Positions 26,993 through 37,320 of a DNA stretch of 64,000 nt are shown here, in pieces. Position numbers and translations under genes: made by a program. How positions within the stretch are numbered: the first letter of the stretch is position 1; each line of letters begins with the position of its first letter. The stretch spans positions 992,001 to 1,056,000 of the forward strand of contig NZ_VUKD01000001.1 in NCBI RefSeq assembly GCF_009193155.1, given 5' to 3'. The DNA is from Georgenia subflava (lineage in GTDB: Bacteria; Actinomycetota; Actinomycetes; Actinomycetales; Actinomycetaceae). Under the pieces are notes generated by a model. The model was not told the origin of the DNA. It made no database searches and was given only the letters and a program-made list of their open reading frames with translations.

Positions 26993-27030
26993 AAAAGGCC
27001 CGGAGCCGCAGAATCTTGCGGCTCCGGGCC
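26993..27030 (-). terminator. Intrinsic terminator after nrdF
   Basis: On the minus strand, GGCCCGGAGCCGCAAGATTCTGCGGCTCCGGGCC forms a 14-pair stem with a short loop, followed at once by TTTT. It lies 40 bases past the nrdF stop and closes the nrd cluster. Confidence 0.9.
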
Positions 27031-27070
27031 CCTGGTCAGCCTGTTCGGGCTAGCGGGCTACTGAGAAGTC

Positions 27071-28349
<1,279 letters not shown>

Positions 28350-28448
28350 CACCTCATTGGTGTCTCCCCAGAGTGAGTCCCGTCCGTTAACGGGAGACAA
28401 CTCGTGTAGGCTCAACACACCATTCACTTGGTGAGCCTCTCTGGGGCA

Positions 28449-28482
28449 ATGAGGGTCGGACTTTGCTGAGTCCGGCCCTCAA
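28449..28482. other. Hairpin between nrdE and the 71-residue ORF
   Basis: GAGGGTCGGACT...AGTCCGGCCCTC pairs over 12 bases with one mismatch. It lies just past the nrdE stop on the minus strand. The T-tract is weak in both directions, so partial termination or RNA protection is more likely than a full stop. Confidence 0.5.
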
Positions 28483-28492
28483 GGCTTTTGGG

Positions 28493-30649
28493 TCAGAGCA
28501 TGCAGCTGACGCAGCCCTCCACCTCGGTGCCCTCGAGCGCGAGCTGCCGCAGGCGGATGTAGTACAGCGTCTTGATGCCCTTGCGCCAGGCGTAGATCTG
28601 CGCCTTGTTGACGTCGCGGGTGGTGACCGTGTCCTTGAAGAACAGCGTCAGCGACAGCCCCTGGTCCACGTGCTGGGTGGCCTCGGCGTAGGTGTCGATG
28701 ATCTTCTCGGGGCCGATCTCGTACGCGTCCTCGTAGTACTCGAGGTTGTCGTTCGTCATGTACGGCGCCGGGTAGTACACGCGCCCGATCTTGCCCTCCT
28801 TGCGGATCTCCACCTTGGAGACGATCGGGTGGATCGAGGAGGTCGAGTTGTTGATGTAGGAGATCGACCCGGTCGGCGGCACGGCCTGGAGGTTCTGGTT
28901 GTAGATGCCGTGCGCCTTGACCGACGCGGCGAGCTGCTTCCAGTCCTCCTGGGTGGGGATGTGCACCCCGGCGTCGGCGAAGAGCCGGCGCACCCGCTCG
29001 GTGCGGGGCTCCCACGTGCCGTCGATGTACTTCTCGAAGTACTCGCCGGTGGCGTACTTGGAGTCCTCGAAGCCCTTGAAGGTCTCACCCTTCTCGATGG
29101 CGATCTTGTTGGACTCCGTCACGGCGTGGAAGGCCACCGTGTAGAAGTACATGTTCGTGAAGTCGAGGCCCTCGTCGGAGCCGTAGTGGATCCGCTCGCG
29201 GGCGAGGTACCCGTGCAGGTTCATCTGCCCGAGGCCGATGGCGTGCGAGTCGTTGTTGCCCTGCTCGATCGACGGCACGGACCAGATGTGGGTCTGGTCG
29301 GCGACGGCGGTCAGGGAGCGGATCGCGGTGCCCACGGTCTTGCCCAGGTCCGGGGAGTCCATCGTCTTGGCGATGTTCAGCGAACCCAGGTTGCAGGAGA
29401 TGTCCTTGCCGACCGAGCTGTAGGACAGGTCGTCGTTGTAGGTCGACGGCGTGGAGACCTGGAGGATCTCCGAGCACAGGTTCGACATCGTGATCTTGCC
29501 CTTGATCGGGTTCGCCCGGTTCACCGTGTCCTCGAACACGATGTAGGGGTAGCCCGACTCGAACTGCAGCTCGGCGAGGGTCTGGAAGAACCCGCGGGCC
29601 GACAGCTTGGTCTTCTTGATCCGTCCGTCGTCGACCATCTCGTGGTACTTCTCCGAGACGTTGACCTCGGAGAACGGCACGCCGTACACGCGCTCGACGT
29701 CGTAGGGCGAGAACAGGTACATGTCCTCGTTGTTCCGCGCCAGCTCGAACGTGATGTCCGGGATGACGACGCCGAGCGAGAGCGTCTTGATGCGGATCTT
29801 CTCGTCCGCGTTCTCCCGCTTGGTGTCGAGGAACTTCATGATGTCCGGGTGGTGGGCGTGCAGGTACACCGCGCCCGCGCCCTGGCGCGCACCGAGCTGG
29901 TTCGCGTAGGAGAAGGAGTCCTCGAGGAGCTTCATCACCGGGATGACGCCGGAGGACTGGTTCTCGATCTTCTTGATCGGCGCGCCGGCCTCGCGGACGT
30001 TGGTCAGCGACAGCGCGACGCCGCCGCCACGCTTGGAGAGCTGGAGGGCGGAGTTGATGCCGCGCGCGATCGACTCCATGTTGTCCTCGATGCGCAGCAG
30101 GAAGCAGCTGACGAGCTCGCCGCGCTGCGCCTTGCCCGCGTTGAGGAAGGTCGGCGTCGCCGGCTGGAACCGGCCGGAGATGATCTCCTCGACCATGTTC
30201 AGCGCGAACTGCTCGTCACCGGCGGCCAGCGCGAGGGAGACCATGACCACGCGGTCCTCGAACCGCTCGAGGTAGCGCTTCCCGTCGAACGTCTTGAGCG
30301 TGTACGACGTGTAGTACTTGAACGCGCCGAGGAACGTCTCGAACCGGAACTTCTTCGACCACGCGAAGTCCCAGATCTTGGTGAGGAACTCGAACGAGTA
30401 CTGCTCGAGCACCTGGCCCTCGTAGTAGCCCTCCTCGACCAGGTACTCGAGCTTCTCCTTCAGGTTGTGGAAGAAGACCGTGTTCTGGTTGACGTGCTGG
30501 AGGAAGTACTGGCGGGCAGCCTGCCGGTCGGCGTCGAACTGGATGTTCCCGTCCGCGTCGTACAGGTTGAGCATCGCATTCAGCGCGTGGTAGTCGAGCT
30601 CCGGCGCGCTGGCGACCTCTACGCCGGTATCTGTGAGCGTTGCTGCCAA
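28493..30649 (-). CDS. nrdE: Class Ib ribonucleotide reductase alpha subunit
   Basis: A 718-residue catalytic subunit. It has [26 protein letters not shown] (active-site Cys pair with the partner Cys further on), NLCSEILQ (thiyl-radical Cys), and a redox-active C-terminal CVSCML. It reduces ribonucleoside diphosphates with a radical passed from NrdF. TTG 30649 overlaps the nrdI stop by 31 bases, so the two are coupled; the next ATG would drop a conserved N-terminal helix. Upstream genes nrdH and nrdI complete the class Ib set. Confidence 0.93.
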   Translation of the reverse strand: MAATLTDTGVEVASAPELDYHALNAMLNLYDADGNIQFDADRQAARQYFLQHVNQNTVFFHNLKEKLEYLVEEGYYEGQVLEQYSFEFLTKIWDFAWSKKFRFETFLGAFKYYTSYTLKTFDGKRYLERFEDRVVMVSLALAAGDEQFALNMVEEIISGRFQPATPTFLNAGKAQRGELVSCFLLRIEDNMESIARGINSALQLSKRGGGVALSLTNVREAGAPIKKIENQSSGVIPVMKLLEDSFSYANQLGARQGAGAVYLHAHHPDIMKFLDTKRENADEKIRIKTLSLGVVIPDITFELARNNEDMYLFSPYDVERVYGVPFSEVNVSEKYHEMVDDGRIKKTKLSARGFFQTLAELQFESGYPYIVFEDTVNRANPIKGKITMSNLCSEILQVSTPSTYNDDLSYSSVGKDISCNLGSLNIAKTMDSPDLGKTVGTAIRSLTAVADQTHIWSVPSIEQGNNDSHAIGLGQMNLHGYLARERIHYGSDEGLDFTNMYFYTVAFHAVTESNKIAIEKGETFKGFEDSKYATGEYFEKYIDGTWEPRTERVRRLFADAGVHIPTQEDWKQLAASVKAHGIYNQNLQAVPPTGSISYINNSTSSIHPIVSKVEIRKEGKIGRVYYPAPYMTNDNLEYYEDAYEIGPEKIIDTYAEATQHVDQGLSLTLFFKDTVTTRDVNKAQIYAWRKGIKTLYYIRLRQLALEGTEVEGCVSCML

Positions 30650-31035
30650 AACTGCCCCAATCCCTCTCGGACGCGCGAGACGTCCTCAGTCGTTCCTAGT
30701 AGTTCGAATCGGTACAGGTACGGGACGTCGCACTTCGCGGCGATGATCTCGCCGGCGAGGCAGTAGGCCGCACCGAAGTTCAGGTTGCCCGCGGCGATGA
30801 CGCCACGGATCAGCGAGCGGTTGTGCGGGTCGTTGAGGAACTTGATGACCTGCTTGGGCACGGCGCCGCGTCCGTTGCCCCCGCCGTAGGTGGGCAGGAC
30901 CAGCACGTACTCGTCGTCGACGGTCAGGAACGGGTCGGCCGGCCGCAACGGGATCCGGTGAGCCGGCAGGCCTACCTTCTCGACGAAGCGGTGGGTGTTG
31001 TTCGTGGCTGAGGAGAAGTAGACGATGGTGGCCAT
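30619..31035 (-). CDS. nrdI: Flavodoxin-like ribonucleotide reductase assembly protein
   Basis: A 138-residue NrdI flavodoxin. It begins [22 protein letters not shown] (FMN-phosphate loop) and has [22 protein letters not shown] and [27 protein letters not shown]-type motifs of the family. It oxidises the dimanganese centre of NrdF to form the tyrosyl radical. ATG 31035 has GGAGGG upstream. It sits between nrdH and nrdE, 110 bases after nrdH. Confidence 0.93.
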   Translation of the reverse strand: MATIVYFSSATNNTHRFVEKVGLPAHRIPLRPADPFLTVDDEYVLVLPTYGGGNGRGAVPKQVIKFLNDPHNRSLIRGVIAAGNLNFGAAYCLAGEIIAAKCDVPYLYRFELLGTTEDVSRVREGLGQFWQQRSQIPA

Positions 31036-31145
31036 CACTGCCCTCCCTGGACGACTGCTACCGCGGGCCGGCCCGGCGGCCGCGTGGCTTGGTGTTCAGC
31101 CGGACCACCGGGTCACGGTGGTCCGGCTGAAGTCTGTGAGGTCCC

Positions 31146-31394
31146 TCAGGCGCTGACGACGGCGGCCTGCTGGGCCGCGAGCGCCTTGATCTTGTCCGGA
31201 CGGAAACCGGACCAGTGGTCGCCGTCCGCGAAGACGACCGGCGCCTGCTGGTAGCCGAGAGCCTTGACGTTCTCGAGCGCCTCGGCGTCGACGCTGATGT
31301 CGACCACCTCGTACTCGAGCCCCTGCTTGTTCAGCGCGCGGTACGTGGCGTCGCACTGGACGCAGGACGGCTTGCTGTAGACGGTGATGCTCAT
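31146..31394 (-). CDS. nrdH: Glutaredoxin-like electron donor for ribonucleotide reductase
   Basis: An 82-residue glutaredoxin-like protein with the redox motif CVQC (residues 11-14), VEVVDISVD and WSGFRPDKIKAL, the last being characteristic of NrdH, which takes electrons from thioredoxin reductase. It supplies electrons to the C-terminal Cys pair of NrdE. AAGGAG lies ten bases upstream of ATG 31394. It is the first gene of the nrd cluster and follows the NrdR-like boxes. Confidence 0.95.
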   Translation of the reverse strand: MSITVYSKPSCVQCDATYRALNKQGLEYEVVDISVDAEALENVKALGYQQAPVVFADGDHWSGFRPDKIKALAAQQAAVVSA

Positions 31395-31503
31395 CTGAGC
31401 CGATCTCCTTGTCTCGGTGCGTCACCACAGGTCAATGGCGTGACACGGCTGTAACAACAACTGTGTGGTTCGCCAACGGGTATGGCGTTCCTTGGTTCTC
31501 CGA

Positions 31504-31551
31504 ACACTACACCTGGGGGTGCCCGGGAGACAGCACCCCAACATGCTGTGT
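31504..31551. promoter_or_regulatory. Tandem NrdR-box-like sequences upstream of nrdH
   Basis: ACACTACACCTGGGGG (31504-31519) and CCCCAACATGCTGTGT (31536-31551) each match the NrdR box pattern ACACWATATATWGTGT at 10-11 of 16 positions. Their starts are 32 bases apart, close to three helical turns, the usual NrdR spacing. They lie about 110-160 bases before nrdH. NrdR represses ribonucleotide reductase genes when dATP or ATP is bound. Confidence 0.6.
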
Positions 31552-31559
31552 CGGCGCGT

Positions 31560-31980
31560 CGTGTCGCGGGAGTGCCTTCCACAGGTGCCTCCTCCCCTCT
31601 GTGGACCCCGTCCGGTCATCATGGGGACGCCGTGTGGACATCTGCCGGACGCCGATCCGGCCGCCCGGCCGACCCGCGTCACACGTTGCCACCGACCACT
31701 GACATCGGCGGTGTCCGTGCGCTTCCCGGTGGACCGGGCGGCCACTTGTGGACGGTTGTCACCACCCTTGTCCACAGGTTGTGCACGAGCGCGCCGCGGC
31801 CGCGCTGGCCGATCCGTTCCGAGGACGAGAACCTGCGGCGTGTCGAGCCCGTTCGGCGTGTCGGACTTCGCGCCCGGAAGCAGGACGGTGGCGCCGGCCT
31901 TGTTCCCTTCCGGTAGCGGGACGGTGGTGCCAGGATCAGCGGCACCGGGCTGTGGACCGGTGGCAACGACGCCGCCGGTC
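31560..31980. promoter_or_regulatory. DnaA-box-like cluster between nrdH and the patatin gene
   Basis: TTGTCCACA at 31768-31776 is the high-GC DnaA box exactly. Minus-strand matches follow: ATGTCCACA (31633-31641, 8 of 9), CCGTCCACA (31747-31755), GGGTCCACA (31600-31608) and CGGTCCACA (31951-31959), each 7 of 9. The rest of the gap shows no gene. Confidence 0.4.
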
Positions 31981-32004
31981 CGCCCGCCGCACGAGGAGAG
32001 CGCC

Positions 32005-33912
32005 ATGACCACCTACCCCGCGGACCCCGCCCTGGAGTGCGACGTCATCATGAAGGGCGGCATCACCAGCGGCGTCATCTACCCACGTGCGGTGTGCGAG
32101 CTCGCGAAGACCTACCGCCTGCGCTCGGTCGGCGGCACCTCCGCCGGCGCGATCGCGGCAGCGGCCGCGGCGGCCGCCGAGCTCGGCCGTGACGCCGGCG
32201 GGTTCGACGAGCTCGAGCGCCTGCCCCACGACATCACTGCCGAGTCACCCGCGGGCGGCTCGACCCTGTTCCGGCTCTTCCAGCCGAGCCGGAAGAGCGC
32301 CCCGTTGTTCCGCGCCTTCACCGCAGGCATGGGCCACCACGGGCCGGCGGGCACGCTCCGCACCGGCGTCGCCCTCGTGACCGGCTTCTGGGCGTGGACG
32401 CTGCTGGGCATGCTGCCCGGCGTCGTCGTGGTGGTCCTGGCCGCTACGGGTGAGGGCGCCGCACGCTGGGCGGGCGTCGTCGCCGGGGTGGTGCTCGCGC
32501 TGCTCGGCGCGGCGGTGGGCATCGGCGCCGGTGTCCTGCGGGTGCTCGGTGGTCCGGTTCCCCGTGCGGGGTTCGGCATCTGCACGGGCATGCCCGGCGC
32601 AGGGTCCGGCGGCGCCCCGGCACTGACGCCGTGGCTGCACGAGCGGCTGCAGACCATGGCCGGACGGACGGGACAGGCGCCGGTGACCTTCGGCGACCTG
32701 GCCGGCGCCGGCGTCGAGCTGCGCACGATGACCACGAACCTCACGCGGCACCAGCCGATGGCCATGCCGTGGGAGGAGCGTGAGTACTTCTTCGACCCCG
32801 CCGAGATGCGTGCGCTCTTCCCCGAGGACGTCGTCGCCTGGATGGAGGAGCACCCGCCGCCCGGCCGGCCGTCCTGGGACACGGATCTGCTGCGGCGCCA
32901 GGCGCTGCCGCTGCGGCCTCTCCCGGCCGGGCCTGATCTGCCCGTGCTTGTCGCCACCCGGATGTCGCTCAGCTTCCCGCTGCTCATCACAGCGGTGCCG
33001 CTGCACGCCGTCGACTACGCCGACCCGGTCAACCGGGGCGCTGCCGACGCCGCCGACGACTACCGGCGCACGCACCCCGACGCCACGGTGGAGGAGGCGG
33101 CCGCAGCAGTGGCCGCCCGGCGGTTCGACGTCAACTGGTTCTCCGACGGCGGCATCTGCTCGAACCTGCCCGTGCACTTCTTCGACGCGCCCCTGCCCAC
33201 CCGCCCCACCTTCGCCGTGGACCTGGCCCCCTTCCCCGCCGGGCGCACGAAGAGCGCCGACGAGCGGGAGAACAGCTACCTGCCGACCACCAACCTCGGC
33301 GGCCTCCTGCGGCGCTGGTACCGCATCCCGACGACGGGGCTCGGCTCCCTGGGCGCGTTCCTCTTCTCGGTCGTGGAGACCGCCCGCGGGTGGGTCGACG
33401 AGGCCCAGCTGGTGATGCCCGGCTACCGGGACCGGGTGGTGACCATCTGGCACGACGAGGCCGAGGGCGGGATGAACCTGGCCATGCCGCCCGACGTCGT
33501 CGCGGGGCTGGCCGCCCGGGGACGCGGTGGCGCCGCCAAGGTGGTCGAGCGCTTCGCGGGACCGGTGCCGGGCAGCACGCCGGGCCCGGGCTGGGAGAAC
33601 CACCGGTGGATCCGCTTCCGCACGGCCACCGCGGGCCTCGACGAGTGGGTGGGCGAGCTCGCCACCAAGTACGCCGCTGACGTTCGGGGCACGACGCCGT
33701 ACCGCGACCTGGCAGGTCCTGGCGCCGCCGCACCGCTACCGTCCTACCCGCTCGGGGCGGGTCGGCGCGAGGCGGTCAACACCCGCACCGGCGGCCTGCT
33801 GGAGCTCGCCCAGCGATGGGCGCAGCCGCCGGAGGACGCCTTCACCGAAGGAGCGCCCAGGCCCCGCCCGCGGCTGCGGCTGGTCGCCGACGACGACCCC
33901 GGCGGCCGGTAG
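32005..33912 (+). CDS. Patatin-like phospholipase with internal membrane segments
   Basis: A 635-residue patatin-domain protein. An oxyanion Gly-rich KGGITSGVIY and nucleophile elbow GGTSAGAIA (Ser about residue 45) lie at the N-terminus. Two hydrophobic segments follow (about 120-145 and 150-172), and the catalytic Asp lies in FSDGGICSNLPVHFFD near residue 385. The Ser-Asp dyad would cleave lipid acyl esters. The membrane hairpin in mid-domain is unusual for the family. GAGGAGAG precedes ATG 32005. Confidence 0.85.
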   Translation: MTTYPADPALECDVIMKGGITSGVIYPRAVCELAKTYRLRSVGGTSAGAIAAAAAAAAELGRDAGGFDELERLPHDITAESPAGGSTLFRLFQPSRKSAPLFRAFTAGMGHHGPAGTLRTGVALVTGFWAWTLLGMLPGVVVVVLAATGEGAARWAGVVAGVVLALLGAAVGIGAGVLRVLGGPVPRAGFGICTGMPGAGSGGAPALTPWLHERLQTMAGRTGQAPVTFGDLAGAGVELRTMTTNLTRHQPMAMPWEEREYFFDPAEMRALFPEDVVAWMEEHPPPGRPSWDTDLLRRQALPLRPLPAGPDLPVLVATRMSLSFPLLITAVPLHAVDYADPVNRGAADAADDYRRTHPDATVEEAAAAVAARRFDVNWFSDGGICSNLPVHFFDAPLPTRPTFAVDLAPFPAGRTKSADERENSYLPTTNLGGLLRRWYRIPTTGLGSLGAFLFSVVETARGWVDEAQLVMPGYRDRVVTIWHDEAEGGMNLAMPPDVVAGLAARGRGGAAKVVERFAGPVPGSTPGPGWENHRWIRFRTATAGLDEWVGELATKYAADVRGTTPYRDLAGPGAAAPLPSYPLGAGRREAVNTRTGGLLELAQRWAQPPEDAFTEGAPRPRPRLRLVADDDPGGR

Positions 33913-33938
33913 GCGTCCCGGTCGGGTAACCTGCCTGG

Positions 33939-33966
33939 CCTGTCGGCAGGGCTGCACGCCGACAGG
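33939..33966. other. Hairpin just upstream of the hydrolase start
   Basis: CCTGTCGGC and GCCGACAGG pair perfectly around a 10-base loop, ending 15 bases before ATG 33982. It could end transcription from the patatin gene or control translation of the next gene. No T-run follows. Confidence 0.6.
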
Positions 33967-33981
33967 TGAGAAGGTGGCGCC

Positions 33982-35004
33982 ATGGCGACCGTGAACACCT
34001 GGCGGACCGGCGGCACCGCCCGGATCGAGCTGAACCGGCCCCGCGCCCTCAACGCGCTCGACCTGGAGATGATCCGTGACATGCGCGCCACGCTCGAGGC
34101 GTGGCGCGACGACGAGCAGGTCACCGAGGTGCTCGTCACCAGCGCCTCGGACCGCGCCTTCTGCGCCGGCGGCGACGTCCGGGCCGTGCGCGAGGAGATC
34201 CTGGCCGGCCGCGGCGGCGCGGCCGGGGAGTTCTTCGCGGAGGAGTACGCGTTGAACCGCGCCATCGCCGAGTACCCCAAGCCGTACGTCGCCGTGATCG
34301 ACGGGGCCGCGATGGGTGGCGGCCTCGGCATCTCGGTGCACGCCCGGCAGCGGGTCGTCACCGAGCGCGTCGTGATGGCGATGCCGGAGACGGCGATCGG
34401 GTTCGCCCCCGACGTCGGCGCCAGCCACTTCCTCACCCGCCTCAGCGGCGACCCGACCGGCGCGCTGGGCACCTACCTCGCCCTGACCGGCACCCGCGTC
34501 GGCCCCGCGGACGCGCTCGCCACCGGTCTGGCCACCCACCTCGTGCCGTCGGCCGCCGTCGCGGACCTCGTGGCGCAGGCCGAGCACGAGGGCGTCGCCG
34601 CCGCCCTGGCACACCACGTCACCGACGTCCGCGAGGCAGGCGCACCCGTCCTGGCCGCGCACACGGAGATCGACCGACACTTCGCCCCCACCACGGTGCC
34701 CGAGATCCTCGAGCGCCTCACCGCGGCCGACGACGAGTGGGCGGCGCAGGCTCGGACGACCCTGGAGCAGATGTCGCCCACCAGCCTCGTCGCCACCCTG
34801 GAGCTGCTCCGGGCGGGGACCGGCGCGACCCTGGCCGCGTGCCTGGGCAACGAGCTCCGCCTGGCCACCTGGCTCACCGGCCGCCCCGACTTCGTCGAGG
34901 GGGTCCGCGCCGTCCTCGTCGACAAGGACCGCCGCCCCCGCTGGGACCCCTCCGCACCCGGCGCCGTCGACGTCGGCGAGATCCGTGCGGTGCTCGGAGG
35001 GTGA
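33982..35004 (+). CDS. Enoyl-CoA hydratase/isomerase-family (3-hydroxyisobutyryl-CoA hydrolase-like)
   Basis: A 340-residue crotonase-fold protein. It has SDRAFCAGGDVRAV (oxyanion region), AAMGGGLGISVHARQRVVTE, MPETAIGFAPDVGASHFLTRL with the Glu/Asp pair, and a C-terminal extension (EGVRAVLVDKDRRPRW) that distinguishes 3-hydroxyisobutyryl-CoA hydrolases from simple hydratases. It would hydrolyse the CoA thioester in valine breakdown. It has no operon partner. Confidence 0.88.
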   Translation: MATVNTWRTGGTARIELNRPRALNALDLEMIRDMRATLEAWRDDEQVTEVLVTSASDRAFCAGGDVRAVREEILAGRGGAAGEFFAEEYALNRAIAEYPKPYVAVIDGAAMGGGLGISVHARQRVVTERVVMAMPETAIGFAPDVGASHFLTRLSGDPTGALGTYLALTGTRVGPADALATGLATHLVPSAAVADLVAQAEHEGVAAALAHHVTDVREAGAPVLAAHTEIDRHFAPTTVPEILERLTAADDEWAAQARTTLEQMSPTSLVATLELLRAGTGATLAACLGNELRLATWLTGRPDFVEGVRAVLVDKDRRPRWDPSAPGAVDVGEIRAVLGG

Positions 35005-35149
35005 GACCTCGCCGACGCGCACGGCGTCGCCGGGCCGGTGTGCTTCCACCCCGGGCCGGTCATCCAGGGCCGCTGATCTCGAGATCCTGAGAGCGCCGTG
35101 AGGAATGATGGGGAGCTGCACCATCCGACCGGCACACAGGGAGTTCGCC

Positions 35150-35611
35150 ATGAAGCAGATGAACACTGAGAGCTTCAACCTCGACCACCGGGCGGTCGCC
35201 GCGCCCTACGTTCGGATCGCCGACACCAAGCGGCTGTCGGACACGGTGGTCGTGAAGAAGTACGACGTGCGCTTCTGCCAGCCCAACGTCGACCACCTCG
35301 AGTCCGACGTCATGCACTCCCTGGAGCACACCTTCTCCGAGGCCGTGCGGAACCACTCCGACGACGTCATCGACTTCTCGCCGATGGGCTGCCAGACCGG
35401 CTTCTACTTCATCCTCGCCGGCGAGCACCCGCTTGAGGACGTCCGCGACCTCATCGCCGCCGGGATGCAGGACGTCGTCGACGCAACCGAGGTCCCGGCG
35501 TCGAACATCCAGCAGTGCGGGTGGGCAGCCAACCACACGCTGAGCGGTGCGCAGGACGCCGCTCGCACCTTCCTGGCCCGCCGGGACGAGTGGTCGCAGG
35601 TCATGGCGTGA
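35150..35611 (+). CDS. luxS: S-ribosylhomocysteine lyase
   Basis: A 153-residue LuxS. The metal ligands are in HSLEHTFSE (His-x3-His region) and the Cys in QQCGWAANHTL; GCQTGFYF is the substrate pocket. It splits S-ribosylhomocysteine to homocysteine and DPD, the AI-2 precursor, in the activated methyl cycle. CACAGGGAG precedes ATG 35150. The mtnN gene starts within its stop codon, so detoxification of S-adenosylhomocysteine is organised as a two-gene unit. Confidence 0.95.
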   Translation: MKQMNTESFNLDHRAVAAPYVRIADTKRLSDTVVVKKYDVRFCQPNVDHLESDVMHSLEHTFSEAVRNHSDDVIDFSPMGCQTGFYFILAGEHPLEDVRDLIAAGMQDVVDATEVPASNIQQCGWAANHTLSGAQDAARTFLARRDEWSQVMA

Positions 35612-36360
35612 CGACCCTCCACGGGACCACCGGGGACCCGTCGGGCATCGCCACCCCTGCCCGGCGGGGTCCCGAGGTGGACGCCGTCGTCCTCGGCGCG
35701 ATGGACGAGGAGGTCCGACCCTTCTCCCGACGCGCCACGGACGCCGGCCCGCTGCGCCAGCGCGGTCGTGCCCGCGGGCAGGTGGTGACCATCGGCGGTG
35801 CGCGCGTGCTGCTCGTGCGCAGCGGCATCGGCCTGGTCAACGCCGCGGCCGCCCTGGTCGCCGCGCTGTCCGAGTCCCACCCCCGCGCCGTCATCTCCAC
35901 CGGCTCGGCCGGCGGCCTGGCCGCCACGATCGAGGTCGGTGACATCGTGGTCGGCGACTCCTACACCTATGCGGGGGCCGACGCGACGGCGTTCGACTAC
36001 GTGCGTGGGCAGGTCCCGGGCATGCCGGTGGGCTACGACGCCGACCCCGACCTGCTCGCGGCGGCCGCCCGCGCGACCGCCCCGGCGGGGATGGTCCGGA
36101 CCGGGCAGATGGTCTCCGGCGACTCCTTCATCACCGACGTCAACGTCGCCGAGGTGCGTGAGGCGTTCCCCGACGCGCTGAGCACGGACATGGAGACGAC
36201 GGCGCTGGCACAGGTCAGCTACTCCTACGAGCTGCCGTTCCTCTCGGTGCGCGGCATCTCCGACCTGTGCGGTCCCGAGGCCGGGCAGGACTTCCACCTC
36301 GGCGTGGACGAGGCCGCCGAGCGAGCCGCGGCGGTGGTGCTGGCGGTCCTGGGCGCCTGA
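35608..36360 (+). CDS. mtnN: 5'-methylthioadenosine/S-adenosylhomocysteine nucleosidase
   Basis: A 250-residue nucleosidase with GAMDEEVRPF at the N-terminus of the fold, GIGLVNAAAALVAAL, STGSAGGLAATIEVGDIVV, and the catalytic DMETTALAQVSY and ISDLCG regions. It removes adenine from S-adenosylhomocysteine, giving S-ribosylhomocysteine for LuxS. GTG 35608 overlaps the luxS stop (GTGA), so production is coupled. The first 25 residues are a non-conserved extension. Confidence 0.93.
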   Translation: MTTLHGTTGDPSGIATPARRGPEVDAVVLGAMDEEVRPFSRRATDAGPLRQRGRARGQVVTIGGARVLLVRSGIGLVNAAAALVAALSESHPRAVISTGSAGGLAATIEVGDIVVGDSYTYAGADATAFDYVRGQVPGMPVGYDADPDLLAAAARATAPAGMVRTGQMVSGDSFITDVNVAEVREAFPDALSTDMETTALAQVSYSYELPFLSVRGISDLCGPEAGQDFHLGVDEAAERAAAVVLAVLGA

Positions 36361-36403
36361 CGTCGCCCGTCGTGGCGGCCGACGTCCGACGACATCCCGA
36401 CGA

Positions 36404-36413
36404 CGGAAGGAGG
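36404..36413 (+). promoter_or_regulatory. Shine-Dalgarno before a putative ATC start
   Basis: GGAAGGAGG (36405-36413) is followed after five to eight bases by ATCATC, not ATG, GTG or TTG. No other start codon occurs in frame between the preceding stop and 36494. Confidence 0.7.
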
Positions 36414-36421
36414 CCACGATC

Positions 36422-37213
36422 ATCGGCACCGTCCGCCTCCGCTTCGCCGAGCCGCTGCGGCTCTTCCTGCCCGCCCGGCTCCGGGCCGCCGGCATGGTCG
36501 ACGTCGACCACGAGCCGGGCACGCCGCTGCGGCACGTCGTCCCCGCGGCCGGGGTCCCGCTGACCGAGGTGGGGATCCTGCGCGCCGACGGAGAATCGGT
36601 CGGCGCGGACCACCGTCCCCGCCCCGGGGCGGTTGTCGACGTGGCGGACGTCGTCCGGCCGCAGCCCGTGGCGGCCTGGCGGTTCATCCTCGACGTGCAC
36701 CTCGGTGCCCTCGCCCGGCGGATGCGGCTGCTCGGCCTCGACGTCGCCTGGTCCGCCGACGCCGAGGACGACGCGCTCGCCGCCCGCGCGGTGGACGAGA
36801 CCCGAGTGCTGCTCACGCAGGACCACGGGCTGCTCCGCCGTCGGGTGCTCGCCCCGGACGAGGACCGGCGCGCGCGGGCGGCGCACGTGCGCGGCAGCGC
36901 GGCCACCGAGCAGATCCGCGACGTGCTCGACCGGTTCGCCCCTCCGCTCGCGCCGTTCACCCGCTGCACGGCCTGCGGCGGTGCGCTGGTCCCGACGTCG
37001 AAGGACTCGGTCGCCCACCTCCTCGAGCCCGGCACCCTGCGCACCTACGACGAGTTCGTGCGGTGCCTGGGCTGCGGGCGGCCGTACTGGCACGGCGCGC
37101 ACGCCGCACGGCTGGTGGCCATGGTCCGCTCCGACGTCGACGCCGCGCCGGGTGGGCGGGATCACCGGCGCGGCCCATCGACGCCCCTTCTGGGACCTTC
37201 GGCACTGGCCTAG
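36422..37213 (+). CDS. Mut7-C RNase-domain protein with ubiquitin-like N-terminus, likely ATC start
   Basis: About 263 residues if read from ATC 36422. The N-terminal part (VRLRFAEPLRLFLP... to VVDVADVV) matches the ubiquitin-like domain that usually precedes Mut7-C. The Mut7-C domain follows (FILDVHLGALARRMRLLGLDVAW, LLTQDHGLLRRR) with a zinc ribbon (CTACGG, then CLGCGRPYWHG). It is thought to be an RNA nuclease. Translation from the only ATG (36494) would cut off the ubiquitin-like domain, so an ATC start behind the strong ribosome site is more likely. Confidence 0.75.
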   Translation: MGTVRLRFAEPLRLFLPARLRAAGMVDVDHEPGTPLRHVVPAAGVPLTEVGILRADGESVGADHRPRPGAVVDVADVVRPQPVAAWRFILDVHLGALARRMRLLGLDVAWSADAEDDALAARAVDETRVLLTQDHGLLRRRVLAPDEDRRARAAHVRGSAATEQIRDVLDRFAPPLAPFTRCTACGGALVPTSKDSVAHLLEPGTLRTYDEFVRCLGCGRPYWHGAHAARLVAMVRSDVDAAPGGRDHRRGPSTPLLGPSALA

Positions 37214-37320
37214 ACTTGGCGGCGGCCGGTTGCCGCCGTGGGCGGGCCAGGCCGCGGCCCGAGGACGTGCCGGTTCATCGCCCCGCCCGGGGATGTCCCA
37301 CCGAGCCGAGACGGACCATC

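Noticed and set aside
28463-30766. 767-codon plus-strand frame
   Set aside because: It is exactly antisense to nrdE and rich in Val/Leu/Arg/Asp repeats from codon bias. No ribosome site or domain.
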